Shown here: positions 45,774 through 54,639 of the stretch, piece by piece | How positions within the stretch are numbered: the first letter of the stretch is position 1 | Layout of the letters: every line of letters begins with the position of its first letter | From: Pyrus communis | Taxonomy: Eukaryota; Streptophyta; Magnoliopsida; Rosales; Rosaceae | Reading direction: 5' to 3' | Length of the DNA stretch: 64,000 nt | Assembly (NCBI RefSeq): GCF_963583255.1 | Contig: NC_084816.1 | Location: 18,776,053-18,840,052, forward strand | Notes under the pieces: model-generated | What the model was told of the DNA's origin: nothing | What the model saw: only the letters and a program-made list of their open reading frames with translations | Database searches by the model: none | Made by a program: the position numbers and the translations under genes

Positions 45774-46370
45774 AGAGCATCTCCAAAAGAGATGCCAAAT
45801 TTTAAACATCAAAATGATACTTAATGGCTTATTTGGCATTTGACATTTTGCACAATATTTTGCTCCACCCAATATGTTAAATAATAATGGTATTTAATAA
45901 AAAAAATTATCTTTTTGTGGGGTACAATGATTGAGGCTACCAATCAAATACTTGAAAAACATGGAAAGAGATCATCTCCGATCTATGCATCCGAAGCCTA
46001 GGGATGAAATGATTCGGGCCTCTAAAATTTGATCAAACGGCTAAAAATAGAAAAATTAGTAAAAACTTTTAAAAACTACAATAATTTTTTGTCGAATGAT
46101 CAAATTTTAAAGGTCCAGATCATTTGATCCCTAGGATCCGAATGCATAGATCCGGAGAGGATCTCTTTCCGGAAAACATAACAACATTTATTATATATTA
46201 TATTAATCTATTAAAAAATTATTTAATAAATTTGACATCTGCTGTCAAAAGACTTTGCCTTCAATTAACTCGCCATGTAAGAAATTGAAAGCTTAGTTGA
46301 AAAGAGTTTACTGTCATTTTATACTATTGTATGTCTACCGACAATTCTGATATGTCATTTAGAGATGCTT
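45774..46370. mobile_element. Harbinger-type MITE split by another MITE
   Basis: Left GAGCATCTCCAAAAGAGATG and right CATTTAGAGATGCTT, with TAA on both sides (45771-45773 region and 46371-46373). Interrupted by the MITE at 45963-46170. Confidence 0.65.
45963..46170. mobile_element. 208-base MITE with 9-base target duplication
   Basis: Starts GGAAAGAGATCATCTCCG and ends GGAGAGGATCTCTTTCC. Inverted arms extend through ATCTATGCATCCGAAGCC and the AAAATTTGATCAAACGG region. Flanks are GAAAAACAT (45954-45962) and GGAAAACAT (46171-46179), 8 of 9 identical, as expected for a Mutator-type MITE. Confidence 0.85.
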
Positions 46371-46559
46371 TAATAAGCGTAATCATTACAACATCTGCTC
46401 TCAAGTATAAACCGTAGCCACAATCTTCGATATTTTATTCAGGGTCGCAACATATTCTAATCAAAAGTTAGCTTCGAACTTCAGTATCTGTTACTTAATC
46501 ATTAAACAATTGTTATGGACAAATTCTCCGATGCCTTACTAAAACCATGCACTTGCTCA

Positions 46560-46760
46560 GCTACATTGCAAAAAATTATGGGCCGCGGTTGCTCTCTTTA
46601 CTTGAGGTGATCAGTGATCACAATAAGCTTCTCCAGCACACGAGGTTGACAAGATAGAGCATCACATGGACTTCATTTGGCGTCCCCTTGAAGCCCTTGA
46701 TCTCAACTTTTCTCAAAGTTTGAGTTATGCACTGGAAAATTATTGCACTGCGCGTCCACT
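46560..46760 (-). pseudogene. Fragment of F-box/FBD C-terminal exon
   Basis: The minus strand reads FQCITQTLRKVEIKGFKGTP then NEVHVMLYLVN, preceded by a splice-acceptor-like TTTTACAG. It aligns with the last exon of the F-box gene at 29320-31276 (ECITRTLRMVEVKGYMG). A stop follows shortly. Upstream exons are not recognised, although decayed sequence may extend to about 47160. Confidence 0.7.
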
Positions 46761-47789
46761 GTAAAACCAGTACAATTTTTCAAAATCATTTTACATAATG
46801 AGTACCATTCATCAACCAAAAACAGATAACTCAGGAAAAATAGATAACCCATAATTTTCCCTATAACTTTTACATATGGTAATAAGATTAATAAGCCTCG
46901 GCCATGCCCAACGACATATGTAAACTTTGAAAATTCTTGGGTCTATTTCAAAATTGTGAGAATTAACGGTAACCACTCAGTTCTAATGACCAAAAACCTC
47001 AAGGAAAAAAATTATAATTATTAATCTCAATACATATGTAGATTGAATGAATGGATAAAATGGTAATGGTTGTATATACCTCTGGTGAATCATGGATACG
47101 ATAAAATGGTCTTCACCAACGGTTTTCATCGTCATCTTCATCCAAGGTTAATGATGCGACTTTCATCATCTCTTAATTGATTCCTTATCCTTAGAAGTTT
47201 TAGATTGCCCAGTAAACACCTCATAATGTTAGGCTAATTTTAGTGTGGACGGATGCTTCGAGAGAAGGCCATAGGTGTAGTGGTTTTCCTAGAAATAGTA
47301 GGTAGATGAATTCATTGAGAAGGCCAAAAGGGTAGTCCGTTTTTTAGAAACATTGGGAGGGCAGATGTTTCAAGAAGTTAGAAGGGTAGTGGTTTTCCTA
47401 GAAACAGTGTGGTTATGTAGATTTGCAAATCTAGTCTTCAAGCTTTTCTCGTGAATTGGCAAGTGTTCTGCTAAATTTGATGGACCTATTTGGAAACTAA
47501 TACCTAGGTTTACGGTGTAAAATAATAATGTAAAAGCCTTTTTTAATGAAAAATATGTTATGCATATGGAAATTGGTCAAATTAACCCTAATAGCGGAAA
47601 ATATCAGTTTTCTAGTATGTGGGAGATAAATGATTTCTATGTACACCAATTTTTATCGTTATTTTATTAATCAATATGTCGTCAATATTAGATTTGATCA
47701 CTTCAATAATTATGCTTTGAATTCATATCATTTTAGCCATCTTTCCAAATTTTTTTAACTAAAATGCCATATGTTTTTTGGGGAGAGAA

Positions 47790-48600
47790 ATGTAAAGGAG
47801 ATTCTCTCAAAGTGAGACTCTCTATGGACTATATGACACCTCACGTTTTTTGCACAATAGTTTATAATGTTGGCATGAAAATTATACCAAAAACATAAGG
47901 TGCGGAGTGTCACATCCCGGCCCAGGATCCACCACATCCCGGGCCCACTCCACCATCATAGCACGATATTGTCCGCTTTGGGCCCCGACCACGTCCTCAC
48001 GGTTTTGTTTCTGGAAACTCACATGAGAACTTTCCAGTGGGTCACCCATCATGGGATTTCTCTCGTGCACTACTCGCTTAACTTCGAAGTTCCCATGAAG
48101 CCCGAAGCCAGTGAGCTCCCAAAAGGCCTCGTGCTAGGTAGGGATGGGAACATACATATAAGGATCACTCCCATAGGCGATGTGGGATCTTACAATCCAT
48201 CCCCCTTAGGGGCCCGACATCCTCGTCGGCACACCACGGCCAGGGTTAGGCTCTGATACCAAATTGTCACATCCCGGCCCGGGTTCCACCACATCTCGGG
48301 CCAGCTCCACCACTATAGCACGATATTGTCCGCTTTGGGCCCCGACCACACCCTCACGGTTTTGTTTCTGGGAACTCACACGAGAACTTCCCAATGGGTC
48401 ACCCATCATGAGATTGATCTCGCGCGCTACTAGCTTAACTTTGGAGTTCCCATGAAACCCAAAGACAGTGAGCTTCCAAAAGGCCTCGTGCTAGGTAGGG
48501 GTGGGAATATACATATAAAGATCACTCCCCTGGGCAATGTGGGATCTTACACGGAGAGTCAATGGAGAGTCCCACTTTTGATCTTTTTCCTAGAAACAAT
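47790..48600. mobile_element. MITE split by a Cassandra element
   Basis: 47790-47907 (GAGACTCTCTATGGACTATA, TTTGCACAATAGTTTATAAT) and 48552-48600 match the MITE at 17161-17331. The split is explained by the Cassandra TRIM at 47908-48551 with the target duplication CGGAG. Confidence 0.7.
47908..48551 (-). mobile_element. Cassandra-type TRIM retrotransposon, copy 1
   Basis: Two 287-base LTRs (47908-48194 and 48265-48551), each TG...CA, flank a 70-base internal region. GGCTCTGATACCA just inside the right LTR is the reverse of a Met-tRNA primer-binding site, so the element runs on the minus strand; a purine tract (GGGGCCCCTAAGGGGGATGG region in reverse) lies at the other side. The 5-base target duplication CGGAG is exact (47903-47907 and 48552-48556). 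The LTRs contain 5S-rRNA-derived sequence (48019-48091 and 48376-48448; reverse strand GAAGTTAAGCGAG and GATGGGTGACCCACTGG), the hallmark of Cassandra. No coding. Confidence 0.93.
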
Positions 48601-49192
48601 GGGCAAACAAGTTCTTAAAGAAAGACAAAAGGGTAGTCAGTTTCTTAGAATTAGTAAGCGGGCGGATTATACGAGAAGACCAAAAAGGTAGTGGGTTTCT
48701 TAGAAACAGTGACCCGGCAGATGTTTTGAGAAGTTAGAAAGGTAGTGGTTTCCCTTGAAATAGTGGGCAGACATTTATGAACGTGGTTATGCAGATTTAT
48801 CATTAACATGTCTAGTCTTACAACATTTCTCGTGAATTTGGCAAGTGTGTCTACTAAATTTGGTGGACCAACTTTGGAAATTTATATTTAATACCTAGGA
48901 TAACGGTCTAAAATAATAATGTAATAAAATTCTTTTTTTAGGGAAATTGTTATTGGCACTTCAAAATTCTCAGTTTGCACTCTAAACTTTCTATATTTAG
49001 AAAGAAAAGTACACTTGTGAGTAGACCAGTAAACAGGTCAATTTTATTGGGTTTGGGTTGGTTTGGACCCAACCTTTTAAGCTAATGGGTCACTCGTTAA
49101 CATCTGTTAACAATTTTTCTTTCTTTCTTTTTTATTTTTTTTATTTTTTTTCTCTTCTTCTTTTTTTTTGCAGAGGTAACTCAAACACAATT

Positions 49193-49676
49193 GTGTGGAG
49201 CCAAAAATAATCTCAAAATTTCTAAAGGCGACACATGGACTTTTATTCAAGAAGGACAAGATTGCCCTCAATAAATGGGCAGGTTTCTTAGATGCTCCTA
49301 CTCGCAGCTCACATCCCTGGAGGGCTCAGCAGCAGAACACAACTGCCCACAATTCACCTGCCCTTGGCAAGGAATTAAAGAGAAGGATTAATTACCCAAA
49401 TCCTATCTTTAATACATTCCTAATTGAAGATTGACTCCAATCAAATAAGTAATCCTAATTTAAATCAATTAGGGATAATTACCCCATTATCTCAAGATAT
49501 TATTTCCTATTAAATATCTTGGGAATATTTAGAGAATATCTCTCCATTAAACACTATATGGCCGGCCCGATCCCTATAAATATCTCATATTCTACCAAAT
49601 TTTTAGAGCTTTTGCAACCCTAAAAAAGCCTTAAAACACTTTACTCTCTCAAAGAAACTAACTTAGGCATCGGAGA
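49193..49676 (+). mobile_element. LTR fragment (gypsy-like)
   Basis: Non-coding sequence with a TATA-like CCCTATAAATATCTC (49569-49583) and the downstream ACTCTCTCAAAGAAACTAAC then TTAGGCATCGGAG, typical of the R-region of many Rosaceae gypsy LTRs. It is joined directly to the truncated LTR of the next TRIM. Family by resemblance only. Confidence 0.5.
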
Positions 49677-50081
49677 TCCGTAGCACGATATTATCTGTTT
49701 TGGGCCACGCCCTCACAGATTTGCTCCTGGGCAAGAGAACCTCACTACCCAAAATGCGTCAAGTTAGGAAGAAAGGGGCATGTACATATAAGGTCAGGGA
49801 CCAACCCCCACCCCGCCAATGTGGGATACTACAATCCACCCCACTTAAGGAGACTGACATCCTCGTCGGCACATTCGAACGAACGGTGAGTCTGGCTCTG
49901 ATACCAAATTGTCACATCCCAGTCCGCATAGTAAGATATTGTTTGCTTTGGACCACGCCCTCACGGATTTGTTCCTAGGCAAGAGAACCTTACTACCCAA
50001 AACGCGTCATGCTAGGAAAAGAGAGGCATGTACATATAAGGTCAGGGACCAACCCTTACCCCACCGATATGGGATACTATA
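49677..50081 (-). mobile_element. Cassandra-related TRIM without the 5S segment
   Basis: The right LTR 49910-50081 (172 bases) begins TGTCACATCCCAGTCC and ends GGGATACTATA. The left LTR (49677-49833) lacks its first ~18 bases. The internal region ends CTGGCTCTGATACCAAAT, a minus-strand Met-tRNA primer-binding site, and contains GACATCCTCGTCGGCAC as in the two Cassandra elements. The 5S-derived stretch is absent, which accounts for the shorter LTR. Confidence 0.8.
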
Positions 50082-50097
50082 GTTAGAAGTTAGAAAT

Positions 50098-51706
50098 TGT
50101 TGGAGATATGTCAACAATCTATGATAAATTTATATATGCTAACAAATAATAAATGCAAAGAACTAATTAACAGTGTATGAACAATGAAATAATATTAAAT
50201 AGAAATATTGAAGATCGAGGCTTGCGTACCACAATGTCCTTGAAATAGAAATTTCATCCCTACTCAATGCTTGTAGTTTTACAAACGTCTGCTTCACCAG
50301 GATTCAATGATCAAGTCAGAATTCCAGCACCGGAAAACTTAACTTCTGGCAAATTTCTGTGTGATTCTCTCAGAAAGGATATTTGTGATTGTAGAAGAAG
50401 AATGTTGATTTTTTGTGTTCTAAATGCCATGCAGATAAATGTATATATAGTGGGATTATGCAATGTTCGCAACAGGTATGAGAATGAGATGTGACTGTTG
50501 GGAGACATTTCTTCAGATGGGTGTTGTGCTTTCTGCGTTTTTTCATTAACTTTAAACTTCATCTGAAAAACTAAGTCTGTTCAAATAAAAAATAATTTAA
50601 TTAAATTCGAAATTAATTAAAAATAATTAATTAAAGAATTTAATTTTTGAAAGCCCCAAGGCAACATGCCCATCTTTTGATAATTAATTATTAATTAATT
50701 ATCAATTAATTAGTACACCCCAAAGCCCAATCCTAAGGTTGAGCCCAATTTCATTCTCAATAGTCCATCACTCCAATAACTATCTATAAGAGACAAAGCC
50801 TTATAAAGTGAGGACACCTTTTGGGAATGGCCAATGTGGGACAATGAAATTTCTACTCAAAATTTCCAACAATACCCCACATTTGAATGCAAATGTAAAT
50901 GCAAATGTATGATTAGGCTGCCTAAAACTGAGAGAGAATAGACATGATATGCATCGGGTGAAGTGTTTTTTGGACTTCAACTTACCCTAGTGAAAACATA
51001 TCGAGTTTACTTGGTGACGCAATGGATGTGGAAGATCTTGAACTGTTCACCGCAGTAGTAAACCGAGACAATATGCTACACACATATCATGTCTGCCACA
51101 TGTTAATTCATACAGTAGTGTTCATTTTGGCCCTGAATCGATCCCAGATTTCGTAGGAGCTTTAGAGGATTTATCCATTTCAATTCTCAAAAATGCGGCC
51201 CCATTTACTCCTATATAGGTGACATTAATTAAGAATAGTCTGCCATATTCCTCTTGATAACAAGATATTAATGTCATTAAATGTATAAAACATAACCCCT
51301 CGAACTCAATAGACAACACACATTTTATCATAAGAAAGGGTAAGTTGTGTGTGCAACTTGTGAATCAAACTCAACCAGTTTTCCTATTGAACCTAGGCCT
51401 AGTTGAATTCATCAAGTACATTAGACTTCCAATTACTTAAGAGTATTCAAGTTGAGATATGGCATGGCCTTTATTTTTCTCCAACTTGCATCCAGCATCA
51501 AAATGAGTTGCAGCAGGTTTGTAGTTAAATTAATTATCAATTAATTAGTACACCCCAGAGCCCAACCCCAAGGTTGAGCCCAATTTCATTCTCAATGGTC
51601 CATCACTTCAATCACTATCTATAAGAGACAAAGCCTTATAAAGTGACGAAACCTTTTAGGAATGGCCAATGTGGGACAATGAAATTTCTACTCAAAATTT
51701 CCAACA
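50098..51706 (-). mobile_element. Internally deleted LTR retroelement
   Basis: Begins TGTTGGAGATATG and ends AATTTCCAACA, with exact target duplications GAAAT (50093-50097 and 51707-51711). The left LTR (50098-50871) shares its last ~175 bases with 51531-51706 (GTACACCCCA, GGTTGAGCCCAATTTC, CTATCTATAAGAGACAAAGC), which is a 5'-truncated right LTR. The base run ACCCCACATTTG after the left LTR looks like a reversed polypurine tract, so it is minus-oriented. No protein domains remain. Confidence 0.85.
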
Positions 51707-52951
51707 GAAATTGGAACGTAACACTAATTTGAGAATATTTTGCATATGAATCAATCACATCCTGTAGAAATTATTTAGCAAGAGGGTTCAATGATGCTTC
51801 TTTTCGAACCCTTGGGCTTACACTTGCTAAACCATCGAGCTCATATGATCATATCCCTTGGACCAAGGAGGTGCATATCATGATGAATTATAATGATCAG
51901 ATCAAAAGTTTATTGCCGCCAACCATACTGTCAATTGCGGTTTCCACCCATCATGTTTGAGCTTCGACCAGCTGCAAAGCCACCATAAGGACCATTTTAA
52001 GGATTGTTTGGAGCACCTACTCCATGACCACTCTCTTCGTCCCTATGAATCTACATAACAACAAAACAAACAAACAAACAACAACAAAAAAAAAAAAAAA
52101 AAAAAAACTCAACATCAAATAACTCATAAATTTCAATTTTTATATAATTGAAAAAAATATATAACGAAAATGGGAGTTCTACAAACTTGAGAATGGCTTG
52201 GATGCTTTCTCTTAGTGTTTCGCATGTGTTTCCTACCACCAGTTGAGCGGCAGCACTTCAGCTGCTGGGAGAACACGATGGTGGAACCGTGTGGTACAGA
52301 GCCGCAAAAGATGAGAATGGTGGTTCAGGTCCTAATCTAGGTTCTTGTAGAACCACACGGAGGTACCAGTTTGCTCGGAGGAGGAGGGGAGGAGTATGGC
52401 TTTGAGAAGGAAATAAGGATTAGTATTTTATTTTTTATAATAAAATTACATAAATATCCTCACTAACGGGTCTTAATGGGTTCGCAGGTGAACCCACGTA
52501 AAATAACAGGTAATTAACGGGTCCATCCATTAACAACTTGACCCCTTAAGCTTCAACCAAATATTGATTTTAATGGGTCGGTCGGGTCCAAAATGCCACC
52601 TCTACTTGTGAGAACTGTCAAATGAGATTTTTGGAGTGCCAATAACAAATTCCCCTTTTTAAATATGTTAATGCATATGAAAATTGATCAAATTCCTAAT
52701 AGCAGAAAATATCAGTTTTCTAGTATGTGGGCGATATATAATTTCTATGTACACCAATTTTTATCGTTGTATTATTGATATGTGATCGGTATGTCATCAA
52801 TATTTAATTTTGATCACTTCAATAATTATGCTTTAATTTTTTTTTATCATTTTAACCATCTTCCCAAACTTGAACTAAAATGCCATATTTTTTCCTAGAC
52901 TAGGCATCTCTCCTAATCCTTATCCTCCTAAGCTAACTTAATCTTTTAATC

Positions 52952-53125
52952 GCCATTCAATACTACATGTCTGGTGATATTCATTTTCACTTGTAAGTAA
53001 GAGGCCTTAGCTTCGAATCTCATGGATGGTGGATTCAATACCAAATTCGGTTACCCATTGTTTGGCTTAGCCGAACTCCCCCTCCCCTTTAGTGTAAAAT
53101 ATATCATTGTACCAAAAAAAACAAA
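52952..53125 (+). mobile_element. SINE with 17-base target duplication
   Basis: A B-box-like GCTTCGAATCTC follows GTAAGTAAGAGGCC. The 3' part TTAGTGTAAAATATATCATT and an A-rich tail are typical of the SINE type in this window. Flanks AACTTAATCTTTTAATC (52935-52951) and AACTTAATTTTTTAATC (53126-53142) match at 16 of 17. Confidence 0.85.
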
Positions 53126-53174
53126 AACTTAATTTTTTAATCCTGTGCATTGATAATTTAATGCTGGTTTTTTC

Positions 53175-53900
53175 TAGGGGTGGAAAAAATTCCCAAAAAT
53201 CCCGAACCGAACCGAAAAAATCCCGATCCCAAACCAAAAATTTCCCAAACCGAAATTCCCGAAATTTTCGGGATGCTATCCCGAACCAATCCCAAAATTT
53301 CGGTATGGGATTCGGGATTGGCTTCTCGATATTTCGGGAATCCCATACCGAACCGAAAATATATAATATTAATTATTTTATATATATATATATATATATA
53401 TTAATCTTTTATAATTGATGCTAGTAGTTTTTAATTCATGCTCTGCAACTGGAATGCCCTACACCTTGCATATTTTTCATGTTTTGTTTGATATTCATGT
53501 GGATTTTATTATTGCTGCTGCCATGGCTGATGATTTTAGAAGGCTTGATTCTTTTGTCTCTCAACATATTGCAAAAAGGGTTTAATTAATTTGAATTTTG
53601 ACTATGATAAAAACAATCAGGCATGCCAGTGTTCAATTAAATGGTAGTGTGAATGAAATGAAATTCCTAGTTCATGAATGTGTTCTTGAATTATATATTT
53701 GAAGAACAATTCATAATTTCATATTTCAATTTGGGATTCCCGATTTGTCCCAAAATCCCGAAAATATTTTGGGATTCCCGAAATTTGGGATTCCCGAAAA
53801 TTTGGTTTGGGATTGGTCTTCAAATTCCCGTCCTGAAAAATTTTGGTTTGGGATTCGGGATACTAGTTTCGGTATGGTATCGCATACCGAACCACCCCTA
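53175..53900. mobile_element. Non-autonomous hAT element
   Basis: Starts TAGGGGTGGAAAAAATTCCC and ends ATACCGAACCACCCCTA; the terminal nine bases TAGGGGTGG are an exact inverted pair. The 8-base target duplication GTTTTTTC is exact (53167-53174 and 53901-53908). Subterminal zones are packed with CCCGAA/TTCGGG and GGGATT/AATCCC motifs. A TA run lies at 53380-53400. No transposase. Confidence 0.92.
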
Positions 53901-53908
53901 GTTTTTTC

Positions 53909-54639
53909 TGTGCGAATGGAACTAAAATATAAAGATTTCATTTTATATTAAATATTCCTTTTTTCCAATTTTTTTTTTTTTTTAAATTGGGTGACATGAA
54001 ATGTAAACGGAACTTTTTGATAAAATGGTTGTTCTACCAAGGAAGTTATGCATGTAGACATGCTTAAGTGTATTCCATCCGGATTCGAAACTTCACAAAG
54101 CAACTTCATGTTATTGCAATGTTACTGGAATCTAAGTCTCAGTGTGACATATATTTTGATGTCAAATTTAGTGGTGTATTTTTTGGTTAGAGTGGTGCAT
54201 TTTTGGAATGGAACATAAAAAAGCAAAGAACTAAGCAGTCACATTTTAATTCTTTCCATCTAATTTTTTGTGTTTTTTTGACAATGTTTGAGATAGTCGT
54301 TATTTACTTAACTGTTTAATGATTTGGAACTTTCAATTATAAGATTCTAGTTTCTCTGACAATATATTTTTACTAGCCTTCATGCACATGCTCACGCACT
54401 TCTAGAAGACATTTTTCGAATTACAGCGTGCTACACGCAACTTACACGTTTTAAATGTATTTATATGCGTGAAATTGCTTCAATAATTTTTTTTATGATA
54501 AAAAGAAAGTCAAATATTTGAAGTAAATGACTAATATTAGACCATGCTAGAAGAAACCCCTCATAAACCAATCAAAGCAGTTGAATTCACATAATAAAAT
54601 CGGTCTTTCAATTTCCATCCACATTCTATTGAATTTACA
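53909..54639. other. Intergenic A/T-rich DNA
   Basis: T run at 53970-53984; no coding frame or element ends recognised. Confidence 0.4.

Larger units (their letters stand above)
49022..52604. mobile_element. hAT-type element hosting LTR/TRIM insertions
   Basis: Starts TAGACCAGTAAACAGGTC and ends GCCACCTCTA. The exact 8-base target duplication CTTGTGAG lies at 49014-49021 and 52605-52612. Both ends repeat AATGGGTC/GGGTCC phrases (AATGGGTCACTCGTTAAC, TTAACGGGTCC). No transposase is seen. Unassigned interior (51712-52440) includes gene-like blocks and an A run (52087-52106). Confidence 0.85.
48941..52654. mobile_element. Short MITE split by a hAT element
   Basis: Left half 48941-49021 (GGGAAATTGTTATTGGCACT, TTTGCACTC) and right half 52605-52654 (TGAGATTTTTGGAGTGCC, AATAACAAATTCCCC). 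The uninterrupted relative is at 57672-57800. The split is the hAT element at 49022-52604. Confidence 0.8.
47225..52890. repeat. ~0.55-kb direct duplication, second copy split by insertions
   Basis: Copy A is about 47225-47775. Copy B is about 48590-48940 plus 52655-52890. Landmarks in the same order: GGTAGTGGTTTTCC, TTTCTCGTGAATT, GTAAAATAATAATGTA against CTAAAATAATAATGTA, ATATCAGTTTTCTAGTATGT, ACACCAATTTTTATCGTT, CACTTCAATAATTATGCTTT and AAAATGCCATAT. Copy B is broken at the T-rich site after AATAATGTAATAAAATTC, where a MITE is inserted. Confidence 0.85.
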
